Assembly: GCA_014058105.1 (NCBI GenBank)
Contig: JACGCM010000655.1
Location: 1,813,501 to 1,877,500, forward strand
DNA from: Kingdonia uniflora
Taxonomy: Eukaryota; Streptophyta; Magnoliopsida; Ranunculales; Circaeasteraceae
Direction of reading: 5' to 3'
Length of the DNA stretch: 64,000 nucleotides
In this document: positions 48,065 to 60,296 of the stretch, piece after piece
Layout of the letters: every line of letters begins with the position of its first letter
How positions within the stretch are numbered: the stretch's first letter is position 1
The notes under the pieces: model-generated
Databases searched by the model: none
Seen by the model: the letters and a program-made list of their open reading frames with translations, nothing else
Told to the model about the DNA's origin: nothing
Program-made: the position numbers and the translations under genes

Positions 48065-49598
48065 TTTGCGTGGATTTGAAGACGCTTTCTTGTTCTTTAA
48101 ACTCACGCTTTTCGCGCTGGCTCAAGGATCCTAAAAGGACAAGCCACCTCTGTAGTTTAGGATCCTTGCTTCTAGGTCTGAAATCCCTTTTTTAAAAGGA
48201 TTTGAAGACCTGGTGTGTGAAATCCTTTGCTTCTTTTCCTACTACTTTTAAAAGGAGAACTCTACCACAAGAGACTCGTCGATATGGCAAGAGCTCTTTT
48301 TTTCTAGTGAAACCGACGCTCTCCGACCTGGATTTGAAAACAAGGACTTCTAAACTGCTCTTGCTGGATTTCTAAAAAAAAACACCTGTAGGTTTATTGA
48401 AACCGACGCTCCTTTTAACAATCCTGGATTTATTGCTGCGAAAACAAGTCCACTATCCTTATCCAGCAAGCTGGATTTCTTGCTACCTGTAGGTTTCTTG
48501 CTTCTTCTATAGACATTACCACTCCTGGCCCACTATAGTACCTTCGCCTTTTCTATTCTTATTTATTAGTCTCGCTTGCTACGCTACCATAACAACTACA
48601 ACTACAACTAGCTACCTTCTTCTCGCTATCACTACGACTAGGATCCTTGCTATCACTATTGCTATCGCTATGGCTCCCACTTGCTTTTTAAATAGTGTTC
48701 GCTCTTTTCCACTGATCAGCACTTTTCCTTATACCTTCTTTAACTCCCACCTCTCTCTAGCTGTTAGGGGCCCCCCCCTCTCTACCTTGTTCCTCCGGTA
48801 GCTTTAGCTTTAGTAGTTTGGAAAACACCTCTTTTCGTACGCAAGTTTAATGCTCTTTAATACTTGAAACTTGCGTACGGCTACCTTCCTCAGCCTCCGG
48901 GGCGCCTTTGACGCTACACTCCTGGCCCTAAACTAATAGCTGCGAAATCTAATCATAGGATGCTGCGAAAGAATCTTTCTTGCTGGGTTGGGTCTTCTAG
49001 CCAGTGTATCATAGCGCGTTCGTGTCTATAGATAGCTCGTAGATAGAAAAGAGAGAGAAGAGTCGACTAGGCCAAGCACAGGGCGAGTAGTGTAGTTTTG
49101 GAGGGCTTTAAAAGGATTTGTCTATAGATAAGAGTCAGAGAAAGGAAATTGAACGAGCTCTGCAAAACCTACTGACGCTATCCACTATTGGTATTGGAAT
49201 GCAAATGGGACACGAACCGCTGCCATATGATAGACCAAGTAGTTAGAGAGCATGCTAGCTATGTCCATAAATAGGCGAGAATGAGGCTAGAAATAGGCGG
49301 ATAGACCACAGTTGGGCTAAGAGGCGAAGGTAGCCAGAGTTTTAAAAGGGTTAAAGAATGAGGCTAGAAATAGGCGAGAATGAGGCTAGATCACAAGGAG
49401 TTTTAAAAGGGTTAAAGAATGAGAACCCAAAGTAGACCCGGAAGGAGTGTGTTGCAGCCTAGATAGAGAAGACGGGAGGAGCCTAGGATCCTAGTAAGAA
49501 GAAAGGCCCCTAAACTACGGAACGAAACTACTATAGCTTTTCAAGTATTAAAGAAAAGAGGTGTGTGCTGGAGCCAGGAACCAGAGGAAGCCGGTTGA

Positions 49599-49628
49599 GC
49601 GTACGCAAGTTGCGCAACTTGCGTACGC
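49599..49628. repeat. Perfect 30-bp palindrome of two head-to-head 11-mers
   Basis: GCGTACGCAAGTTGC is followed immediately by its complement. The two 11-mers are separated only by TGCGCA. Confidence 0.95.
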
Positions 49629-49671
49629 CAAAAAGAGATTTCAACACTTCTAAACTACTTCTGTATTAAGT

Positions 49672-49702
49672 GGGCATGGGGGGGTTATGGGGGGGGAGAG
49701 GG
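49672..49702 (+). other. G-quadruplex-type cluster of four G-runs
   Basis: Four G-runs (3, 7, 8 and 3 bases) are separated by loops of 3, 4 and 3 bases (CAT, TTAT, AGA). This fits the usual G-quadruplex pattern and stands out because G-runs are otherwise rare here. Confidence 0.7.
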
Positions 49703-50754
49703 TTCTTTGAGAGCCTGACCGGATGGGTTCGTAGTTGCCTGATAGCTTTAGCAAGTTCTACTAACTCTTTACTCACCTACGGCTACCACTAGCGTAGCAA
49801 GTTCTAACTCCTATAGTAGACTAGTGGTTCTAACTCCTATAGTACTGAAGAAGAGAAGTATGTAGTGGTTTTGGATAGAAGCAAAGCATAGGTCGAATAG
49901 AGGAACCGAGCTTTCCAGAGTCGAATAGAGAATCCTAAGAACTTGCGTACGGAGCAAGCAGAATGGAAAATAGGTAGCGTAGTTTTGGAGAGCAGAAGTC
50001 GCCTCCAACTATTCCCAGAAAAAAAACAAGGTAGTCATCCTTTGCATCCTGGGTTCACTGTACGCAAGTTGACTCTTTGACGCTTCCATCTGGTCGATCA
50101 GACTGAGTCATTCTCCCCCAACTATAAGCTAAACCAGTCCTAAACTACGTAACACCTCCTTTTTCATTCCAACCATTCGTCTATCTACTGAGGATCCTTC
50201 TTATAAGGTACAAAGATCAAACGCACAACTAGAGCATACTGGAGTGGCTAGACTCGCATATAGGTAGTTAGAGGGCAGTAGGAGGCTTTTAAAAAGGAGA
50301 TTCCTAAGTAGCTATAGCTGGAGTCTGCTCGGGGTTAAAAAAAGAAGCAGTGGAACTACTCCTAAGTAGCTATAGCTGGAGTCTGCTCTCTGTCTGCGGG
50401 TGTGTTGAAGCGAAGCAGTGGTCTAAGCTACTCTTTTGTAGCTTGCTGGTCCGAAAGAGGCGTAGACCTTCTTGCTTGTCAGTCTGTTCCTACTATGCCA
50501 TTTCTCACATCACGTTTCCCGTAATGTATATTGTACGCAAGTTGACTGAAGAAAAGGCAGCGCATGTGTGCTACAAAAAGAAGTTGCGCGTCTACATCCT
50601 TTACTACTGGAATATAGGCCATTGAGTTACTACCGGAATCTACTCACTTCGGATGAAGAGAATCTGAATGAAGATGAAGACAGAACTTGCGTACGCCAAA
50701 GATTCAAGCCGAATAAAGGAAGCAACCGCCCTACTCGACTACTACAGTCAACCA

Positions 50755-50930
50755 CTCCCAAGGCTCCTGCAGAGGACGTCTAAACATACCCCGCTCCTAA
50801 GGCTCTGTAAGAGGACATCGTTCACATACACAAGACAGTCAACCGCTCCTAAGGCTCTGTAAGAGGACGTCTAAACATACCCGTCAACCACACTCCTAAG
50901 GCTCTGTAAGAGGACGTCTAAACATACACA
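50755..50930. repeat. Tandem array around CTCCTAAGGCTCTGTAAGAGG
   Basis: Four imperfect units share CTCCTAAGGCTCTG(T)AAGAGGA followed by CGTCTAAACATACCC or CATCGTTCACATAC and a GTCAACC linker. Confidence 0.85.
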
Positions 50931-53116
50931 AGAAAGAAGAAGAAGGACCCAGCAAGAAAGAAATTCACGCAGCAAGAAGATGATGGAAAAAAGGACCTTA
51001 CTCTTTTAAAAGCTCTCAAGCCATCAGTTATGCCTTTACGTAGTTTAGGATCCTATTTTCCATCATCCACTATTTATCCGGATTTTTTTATAAGCGCCTT
51101 CGTCTTCTATATTAGACTTGCGTACGCTAAAAGAAAAAAATAGGGCTCTAATGGCTCTAAAACAAACAGAACCTATTCTAAAATAAAGCTACTTGCTACT
51201 TTCTAAACTACTAGCGCCTATTTTTTTAGAAACTTGCGTACGAAAAGACAAGTCTTGATCAAAAAAGTGTAGTTTAGAAGAAGAATGAATAGCCTAGGGG
51301 CGAGGCTTGACTGACGCTAGATCCTCAAAAGGAGACTCCAGTACAGAGTAGTTTAGAAGGATCCTAATCATTGCAGAGCAATAGGTTGGTGGAGTCAAGG
51401 AGGCCAACCAAGTGAAGAATCAAAAGCATCTCTTGTTCTAGGTATAGGCAGATCAGAGAGAGTCGCCTAGCTGGATCCAAACGTTGGAAAGAGGACTGAG
51501 CCAAAGGTAGAGACGCTACGTAGCTAAACCTTTCGAGAAAGTAAAAGAGCACAGCAGCGAAAAATAAAAAAACAAGCTCTACTAAGGATCCTGGCCATCT
51601 TGTGGCAGAGAGAAAAAGAGGCTAGACAAAGCCCAGACTGAAGTACTCATGCGCAAACAGCTAGGAAAGAACGGACCAAGCGCAGACCTGAGAGGGAATG
51701 AATAGCCTATGGCCACACAGCTGCCAGTCGCGTAGAAATAAAGGCATACCAGAAGCGCCATAACGCCTATTGGGATCTTCTCCTGATGATCCGTCTACTA
51801 TCTCGAATCTATGAACCCAATCTTATGATCTCTAACTACTGACCGATCCCATTCTGTGAGCCAGTAGTTAGAGGCGAAGAAGCAAGAGATGAGACGCCAA
51901 TGGATGCATGAGCCATAGACGATGCGTCAATCTCTATCTAGATGGAATAGTGATAGCGCGGAACGATCTACTCCACCAGAGGTTCCAGATTGGCCGAGGT
52001 AGTTAGAGCAAGAGGACTAGAAAGAAGGTAGTTTAGAAGCGTGCTAGTCCTCTTGCTCTTTCTTGCTGATCGAAAAGCTGATCGCAAAAAAGCGCCAAAG
52101 TTTCTCACGATTTCTTGCTGTAACTACTTTAAAACCCGGGGCCAAATCTGGCGCTATTCATTTCGATTTCCCATCAAGAAGGAAAGTGCTCTAACTACTA
52201 GTTTTGCGCTGGTCATTCCATAATCAGAGGAGCATAGCATGCCAAGAGACGAGACGACAACTACGCTACGCCATAGGGCCAGTGAGCCTCGCCTATCGGT
52301 TGATAGTAGACAGGTAGGGGATCAAAGCCCCCCCAGGCAGCCACCCGTCTCGATAGGTGATAGCTAGAGAGAAAAGAGCCAGAGTTTGTCTTAATAGCTG
52401 GAAGTAGTTAGAGATGCACATAGACTCCCTATCTCAGCAAAACCCACCAAAACCTAGGACCATTTCGAAGAAAGGGGTGGAGCAAGACGAGTTTTTTTCC
52501 TTATCTTTAACAGATTCCCGGCTATCCTAATCTTCAGCCTAGTCCGTAGGGCTAGTAATAAGAAAGAGAGAACCAGAGATCCTTCCCCATCAACACAGCC
52601 TACAAATTGGAGGTCCTGCTGTAGTTTAGGAAGCCTATCCCCGCTAACGCTAAAAGAAAGTTGGTTGGATAGATCACTGGACTCGAACCGTTACCACCTA
52701 ACTCGAAAAAAAAAAATACCACCTATCGACCTTGCTGCTCATTTCCACTCTGGTTCTCTACTACAGTCATGGCTAGCCTCACCTGCTTGGCCGTAGTTTA
52801 GGAACGAAGGTCCTCATCTCGCTTATAAGGTACAAAGATAAAATTCCACGCTATGTAAGGATCCACGTAGAAAAGAGGTAAGGATCCACGTACGCAAGTC
52901 TCAGAGACATGACCACTACGTTGGACTGGGCTGTGATTCTGTCTCTAAACTACTTTAACAAGGATCCTTGATCGCAAACAAAGCATACTCGTCTTATGAA
53001 TGAACGTTCACAATGGACTCTATGAATAAGCACTTTTTTGATGGCCAAAAGCGCGTGTGCAGAAAGGTTTACTTTTCCAAAAGACTAAGAACGAGATCTG
53101 CTATAGGCTTTGATAG

Positions 53117-53198
53117 ACAGACTCTTTTTAAAGCAACCTAACCACCTCAAATTCGGAACAGACTCTTTTTAAAGCAACCTAACCACCTCAAATTCGGA
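53117..53198. repeat. 41-bp perfect tandem duplication
   Basis: ACAGACTCTTTTTAAAGCAA through CCACCTCAAATTCGGA occurs twice in succession; the second copy is followed by ATAGG. Confidence 0.95.
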
Positions 53199-56100
53199 AT
53201 AGGTTGACCTTGCTCTTTTTTTTCACAAGAAAGAAAAGGTAGTTTAGAAGCCCCGTTTCTGACCTCTAAACTACTCCTTAATGCCTTCTTTTAAAGGCTA
53301 CTCCAAACTACAAACTACTTATCCATCATCTATTTAAAGACCTCCACTCCAAAACTACTCCTAACGCTTGGGAACCTTTGCCCTGGAATAGGGCGCTTGA
53401 AAGAGACCGGTGCGACAGTCGTAGTTTAGGGCTTTAGTAGTTAGGAGTTTAGTAGTTTAGGGACGGAATTACCAAAGCGTTCGTGGCAAGACAAGAGCTC
53501 CAGCAAGGATCCTCAATCGCCGTACGCAAGTAACTCTTTTTAACGTACGCAAGTCCTAAACTACTAAAGCCCAGCCAGAACCACCCGGCTACTCTTTTTT
53601 TAGAGACAAAAGAGCTCCAGCCCTGCCAGAACCACCCACGACAAAAGAGATCCAGCAAGTACGACAAAAGAGCTCCAGCCCAGCCCTAAACTCATAGCAT
53701 GGCTACTCTTTTTTTGAACTTGCGTACGAAGAAAAGCAATAGCCCCAGCCCTAAATGCTGAGTAGAGAGATAAGGAGGGGATTTGTCTCTAAAAGTAGAT
53801 TTTGCGCAACAAGGACTATAATCGTTAGGCTCCGAAGCGAGTAGCCGTCTAGCTACTATAGCATTTTTGCTTTGATCGCTAGTCTTTGGACCAGCAAGAA
53901 AGAGCAGGTAGCCAGCAAGAAATCCCAACCAACATAGCCTAGTAAAAAGGGAGTCATAGCCTATGTGGACCAAGCGCCTTCTTTTCTTTCTTGGTGCATG
54001 CGAATTCAAGTAGTTGTGCAAGCGGTTATAGAGCACATCAGCCAGTTGTGTGTTTTGGAAAGACGTAGACAGCCCAAAACACACTAAGAGAACTTAGCAA
54101 CTCTCCAGGCTGTATCGAAGAAACATGAAGCTAGTCCGAACTTAGCCTAAGAAGCTGCGGACGAGTGCAGTTTAGAGGACTGGTGATGTAAGCGAAGTCT
54201 CCGTACGCAAGTTTCCAACAACTTTGTACGAGCCCAGACTCAAGCAAACTTGCGTACGACGAGTAGTGTGTTTGTGTTTTAGAAGACGCATCCACAGCGG
54301 TGTGCTATAGACGGGGTTAGATAGAAGGTATTAGGAGCCTGTGAAAGATAGAAGATGAGATCGGAGCCTAGACGGAAGGATCCTCAGAGCGTGGCCTTGT
54401 CTTTGGACCTCCAGTGCTAGTAGTTTAGGGCGTACGCAAGTTTCAAAAAAGCTTTAAAAGGAGTTTAGTAGTTTAGGGACGGAATAGTGGTGCTTAGATA
54501 GACCAAGAATGAGTAAGCCCTCAGATGAGAGCAGAAGATATGCCATAGCAGAGAGAAGAGATGCGCCACTTAGGGACCTTAGGTGCAAAAAAAACTAGTC
54601 AAAAAAAAACAACGTGAAATAGAAAAGACAAAGGGGCCAAGATCGTGGCTAGGAAGAAGATAGGCTGAAAGGAAAGCAAGCCGCGGACCGCTAAAACACA
54701 AACACACCGCTGATAGATAAAATAACCGTTGATCCTAGCATTTAAAAGAGTCAGACGAATCCCTTACAAGCGCAGATAAAAGATGGGCACTGAACCCAAG
54801 AAGAGAGGAGTTATAAAATGGATGCAACTTAGAGATCCAAAGATCCTCCCAACTTGCGTACGACGATCTAGGTTTATCGCCGCTAGCTCTCTATAAAACC
54901 TCCCAATCAAGATAGGAGGATGAGCCATTGAGTTCAGATCTAGCCTAGCCATGAGTAGAGCCGCCAGTAGGCTATTCTAGTTTTGTCAAGGATTCTTGGT
55001 TTTGTGGAACCAATTAGAGCTAGAGGTAGTTTGTAGTTTAGAGGCGAGCCTTTAGCGAATATCCTTCTAGGTTAGCGTTAGCGTTAGCAAAGACTACTCA
55101 ACTATATGCATATATGGATCAAGGTAGTTGTAGTTTAGGAGCAGAATCCTAAATAGACATTACGGCGATCCTTTTTTAGAGACAAACAGCACAGAACTAG
55201 AAAGTCTCAGTAGTTTAGGGGTCGGTTTAGGGTGAGAGCAAGAAATAGCCTCGTCGAGGTTATACGTTAAAGGGAAGCTCTACTAAGGAGACCAGTGTGT
55301 TGCAGATGCGCCGCTAGCTGTTTGTTTTTTTAGCAGTAGTAGTATAGAGTCATGATAGTGATCCAGTGAGACGAACCGAGCTAGGCTGATGACTCAAGAT
55401 GTTGGATAGAGAGTAGAGCCAAGTGTAGTTTGGAAGCTCTTGCTAAAGCTACAAGATAAGGTTCTGTTAGAGTTAGAACCGGAGTGTGTTGTAGCTTTCT
55501 AAACCACTACGTTTAGGTAGTTTAGGATCCTAAACCACTGTATGGAAATCAGTGGAAAATGGAACCAAGGATCCTGTGTTTTAGAGCCAGCGCTAAAAGA
55601 ATTAAAGACAAAGGAAAAGAGGACCACTTACGTACGCAGAAGAAGGAGTTTAGTAGATTAGAGCAAGATAAGCGGATTGAGTTAGCTTAATACTAAGATA
55701 GGCGACGGAAGCCAAGGATCCTTAGCACAGGTCGCTAAAAGAAAAAAAAGAGCGTAGATCAGAAGAAGGTAGCCTGGATAAATAAAGAAAATAGAAAAGA
55801 ATGTAGGGTGTCCTTTTAACAAACTCTAATCTTTCATATAATCCACGTACGCAAGTGTAGGATTTTTCTATAGTTGGTTTTTTTAGGGGCGGTTCAGAAG
55901 GCTACTAGGCTACGGGGTGCGGTTAAGTGCCACTTCAAAGCGCTGGCCAGCACTTTTTCGACATCAGTAAGTGCTTTTTGACCTTCGGCTGCACCTTGAC
56001 GTCCTTAAGACCAACTCCGGCTACCTTGTTGCTGCGTTTAGCTAGTAGCTAGTTTAGTAGCGCTATATTCTAGCTCCCATTTTTCCAACGGCGGTCTTTT

Positions 56101-59100
56101 CTCTTGTCTTCTTATCTTTCTGTAGTTTAGGGGCGAATCCCTTAGAAATGACATTGTCAGACGTTCCGCCTTGATAATAGACTCGTTTTAAAGCCCAGCT
56201 TGATAATAGACTCTTAGTACCCAGGCTTTAAAAAGGGAAGAGTGAGTCGACGGCGACCAGCCTAAGACGGCGTCTTAATTAGGTCTCACACATGCTGATC
56301 TCTCTTAGGCGCAGAGTAAATAGGGGGTTGCGCGCTAAAGTTTTCCTTACACCCGGACACTATGCTTTTTCGATAAGCTAACTAGCCGTCTTTTAAAACC
56401 CAGCAAGCAAGGATCCTCAGAAGCAAGGCGCTTTTTGTCGATCGTGTCTAAGGATCCTTAGGCTTCTTTGAGTGGGAGGGGCAGAGAGGTAGCAGCAGCT
56501 GGCTTACTGAATCTTTCTATGCTATGCTATCTATAGGTCTCTCTACCACCCGCTCTAGGTCTCTTTTTTTTTGTCCACTGATCTCGCTTTAGACCAACCG
56601 TTGTCTCGTTTAGCTGCTGACATGGAATTAGCCGATAGACAGACCCACCTATACGTAGAGAATCCCGCGTTGACATTCCTCCTTAACGACCTATAGGATA
56701 CCACAGGCCTATAGCTTTCATCAGTAAGAAGACAAGAAGACAAACGCCACTCCTAAACTACCGTGGACTTTCCCTGACTTTGGAGTAAGGTCGGCTATGT
56801 ATAAGCTATACAAGCGCCTACTTGCGTACGGGGAGATCTACTTGCGTACGAAGAAACTGGACTGCCCTCTAAACTACCTTCTAGATCGTCGAGTAGCTAT
56901 GATCGCTCTATACTAGCGTAGCAGACTAGATAGAATGGCTTAGGATTTGCTTTCAAAGAGGAAAGAAAGAGCTGCGTCTCACTGGAAGCAAAAGCTTGAA
57001 AAAGCAAGAATCACTGGAAGCATCACTAAGGGCGCCTTTCAAGTATTAAAGAGTAGCCTTTAAAAGAAGGCATTGTAGTTTGTAGTTTGGAGTAGCCACT
57101 GAAGTAGGAGGCGTGGTTGAGCGTACGCAAGTTTAAAAAAAAAATATACATTACGCTCAAAAGAAAGCAAGAAAATAGGGTTGGGGCCTCATCGGAGTGG
57201 CATTGACGTTGAAAAAGAGGGGCTTAGGCAATGACCCCCAATAGACATAACCGCTATTATAGGCTCTCCTAAGAAAAAGACCATTGAGGCGAGAAAAGCC
57301 CCAGTAGTAGCAGTAGCATGAAGTGAGGGAAATGACAGTGCAATGGTCTTATCTAAGCTTTAAAAAGCAACTAAAGAATTTGCTTTTCTCCGCAAGAAAG
57401 AGTTGAAAGAAAGATAGCGCTCCAAAACGTACTAGCTCCAAAACGTAACAGATTGGCGTTTTGCTTATTTTTTTGAACCCGAAAGAGTAGCTGAAATAAA
57501 AGAAGTGAGCAAGCCATAACAGGTGGAATATCATCTATGGCTTTTTTTGGAAAGAGGTCTATGCGCTAATGAAAGAGAGGCAGGAACACACCCTAACAAA
57601 GGATCTTCTTCCTTTAACCTTCTCCCTATCTGAACTTCTGGCTTACTGAGACTTTCATTGAAGACTGCGCTACGTCCCTTACCCTTTTAAAACATGGGTT
57701 ACTCTCTTCTCTGTCTATGAGGCCACCTCTCTTTTTTTTGTCTAAGGACTCACTATCCTACTTTCTTTGCGCTACCCCCTACGTTCTTGCAACGCACTTC
57801 TTCTATCCATCCATGTACTAGTTTGCGCTCCTTCTATCCACCCATGTACTAGTTTGCACTTTAGCCCTTTTTAAACCCCTAAAAAAAGCTGCTAGAGAGC
57901 CCTAGCACAAGGATCCTACCTATTCTTGCTTCTAATGAGTTTGCCCAGCCTCTGCGTTTTTGAAAGGCTGACGCACAAGGATCCTACCTATTCTTGCTTC
58001 TAAACTACCTAACAAGAGCCTATCGGCTTCTATATACATTACCACTACTCCGGTGCTAGCACAAGGATCCTACCTATTCTTGTAGCTTTAGCAAGAGCTA
58101 AACTACCCTTCACCTATTCTACTCTATTCTTTTTCCGGCTCACCCACTTGTTTTTGATGATGGAACAGTAGTTTACTTACGTACGCGCAACTAGTGCCCC
58201 TCTTTCTACTATTGCTATGCGTTTAGCACTATATTCTAGCGCACTACCTTCCATTGAAATAGCTAGGAGGTTGACTAAAAGCTTTGATACGCTATAGCGA
58301 TTTGAAGATGGACGCATTCAGGATTTCAGCAACCAAAGCTTCTTCGCTTTTTCTTTCTGGCCCACCACTCCGCAAGGCGACTGTGTTCACCGGATTTCAA
58401 CCAATGCTTTCTTGCCACACCTGTACTTCAGACTATATATAAATCGGACTTCACCGTACGCAAGTTCGATCTACGTACGCAAGTGAAGAGAGGTTGCCTT
58501 GTATAGACCCACCCTATAGCGCCCTACCTAGTGGTATAAGACTTTGATGAGGCATTGGCTGAAGGATGCTGACTAGAATAGAAAAAGAAGGAGACCTTAA
58601 TATGCGTCAAGGTCTCATCTTTGGAAAGAGGGTAGTTGTAGATAGAAAAAGGAGGCGTTCTTAACCACTTCCCACTGGCTTCTGCGTACGCAAGTTCGTC
58701 TGCGGGTCCTACTTCCTACCACTATAGACTAGACGCGTACGTGCGCCTCCATGCTTCAATATGCTTCAATGCTTGCACACTACCTGTTTATCTATAATGG
58801 GCGAGAGTTTTTTTTTTTGGACTTGCGTACGGAAGGAGCTATCGCCGCTATATAGGTGGATCAGACGGAAGGGCACCGGAGGCTAGGCTACTCTTAAAAG
58901 CAAGACAAATGGATAGAGGCGGTATGGAAGTCCTGCGCATATCAAGGAAGCTCTTGCTAAAGCTACAAGATAAGGTATTGAGCTAAGGACACTAAAAACC
59001 TGGGATAGAAAGGCATACCGAGTGAAGTCCAACTATAGGCGCTCGCTGGTAGAGGAAGAGCAGCCGTAGGTCAGCGATGTAGGACGGTGAGTCAGTGATG

Positions 59101-59884
59101 GATAATGCGAGTCTGCAGGCGTACCTACCTATGACTATGCACATCGCTATCACATTCGGGAAGTATGCTTTTTTGTAGTTTGGGGCCTCTTAAACTACAA
59201 ACTACGTTTTTTCTTGCCTCTAAACTACTGGAGCTAGAAAGCAAAAGCAATAGATAAAAGCGTAGCGAAGAGTTTGAGTCGGCCAAAGAAAAGAGAGACG
59301 AAGCAAGTGAAGAACCAGTTTTTGTTTAGTTCTAAAGGATGTACATGGAAAGACAGTCCAGCGTAGAAAGGAAGGATCCTTGCCGAAGTCTCTAGTCTCT
59401 ATAGTGAAAAGGTTTGGCGCGGCTTTAAAAGGTAGTAGGTCAGGTGTTTTTTTTGTGAATTCTTTCGTCGAGTCAAGTCTATAGCGCCTATAGGAAGGAT
59501 CCTAGGAGCGCGGCGATTTCCTAAACAGGGTGGTCTTTCGTCTTAAACAGGGTGGTCCTTTTTATCTACCCGAGGCGCTATAGATCTTTTTAAACGCCTA
59601 CTAGTGGTAATACTATAGAGCGTACTATGGGTGGATTAGGAGTGGTTTTGCGTGAAAGGAAGACCTTCGCTGTGAATCTCTTTATGAAAAAAAAGAGGGA
59701 CTCTCCGTACGCAAGTCCTTCTCTTTTTTTGGACCGGCGCTTAAGGTTCGGCCTGCTTCGGGTCTCTCTACTTCTTCCATGCACTCTCCGTTCCATGCTT
59801 CTGCCGAGGACAGCTTCTATCTTCTTTTAAAATAGGATCCTAAACTACGGTCTTCTCATCCTCGACTCTATTCACAGTAGTTTT

Positions 59885-59937
59885 GGAGGCAGGACTTGAA
59901 CCCATGGCTGGTTTTGGATTTGCACTCTTCTCTGAGC
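59885..59937 (-). pseudogene. tRNA-like remnant, possibly from tRNA-Trp (CCA)
   Basis: Read on the minus strand, this contains a D-stem-like GCTCAGAG, an anticodon-arm-like AATCCAAAACC with CCA in the anticodon position, and a T-arm-like GGGTTCAAGTCC in the right order and roughly the right spacing. The closest family is plant mitochondrial trnW, but stem pairing is poor and no acceptor stem closes. A partial second copy, without the anticodon loop, lies at about 59,950-59,980 and is flanked by two copies of the 11-mer repeat. I regard it as a degenerate, partly duplicated tRNA sequence; chance similarity is not excluded. Confidence 0.3.
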
Positions 59938-60242
59938 TTTCACTGTACGCAAGTGAACCCATGGCTTGGATTTGCACTCTTCTTTCTACGTACGCAAGTA
60001 GGTCTTTTCTTGGAGGTCTAGGATGCAATTTTGAGGTCTATAACTCTAGTCTACCCCTTTTAAACTCAACTGAGTAGCTAGCTCGGGTGTGCTGAAGAAG
60101 ACCTGTTCGTCTTCTAAACTACTTCTACGGCACCAACGTCTAAGTCGACTAACGTTCATACTCTTCTTGTCTCACGCTCGTCGCTTTGCTTATGAATGCA
60201 AGGTTGACGCTCTTGGTCTTCCTCACCTAGTGGACGCTATAG

Positions 60243-60296
60243 ACATTCGAACTGAGCTACACATTCGAACTGAGCTACACATTCGAACTGAGCTAC
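60243..60296 (+). repeat. 18-bp tandem repeat, three units
   Basis: ACATTCGAACTGAGCTAC is repeated three times exactly, with a diverging fourth start. In one plus frame it reads (HIRTEL)n; the open frame it lies in is not otherwise gene-like. Confidence 0.95.

Larger units (their letters stand above)
981..57155. repeat. Dispersed 13-bp repeat CGTAATGTATATT
   Basis: CGTAATGTATATT or its complement AATATACATTACG recurs at about 981, 21,555, 21,736, 22,029, 27,023, 27,387, 28,890, 29,198, 35,072, 41,509, 41,839, 50,521 and 57,143. A variant (TGTAATGTACATT) lies near 44,228. The right flank is often an A/T run or GCGCAAAAG. It is a separate family with its own flanks, found only in the repeat-dense parts. 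Confidence 0.85.
42983..59884. other. Repeat-dense spacer, no gene seen
   Basis: This stretch repeats the picture of 17.7-42.9 kb: all dispersed families, tandem arrays (44,035-44,140; 45,118-45,200; 47,108-47,220; 50,755-50,930; 53,117-53,198), two strong hairpins (46,228-46,291; 48,014-48,064), a 30-bp palindrome at 49,599 and a G-run cluster at 49,672. Open frames up to 130 codons (for example 53,692-54,084 minus, partly hydrophobic) have no recognisable relatives. Confidence 0.65.

Noticed and set aside
52670..52715. GGACTCGAACCGTTACC, reverse T-arm-like sequence
   Set aside because: Three of five stem pairs at best, and an A-run replaces the rest of any tRNA.
53692..54084. 130-codon minus-strand open frame with hydrophobic stretch
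   Set aside because: It starts and ends within repeats, contains 11-mer-encoded residues and matches no mitochondrial protein.
56162..56190. TTCCGCCTTGA, matching reversed trnD anticodon region
   Set aside because: The match stops after 11 bases, and the next bases belong to a local CTTGATAATAGACTC duplication.
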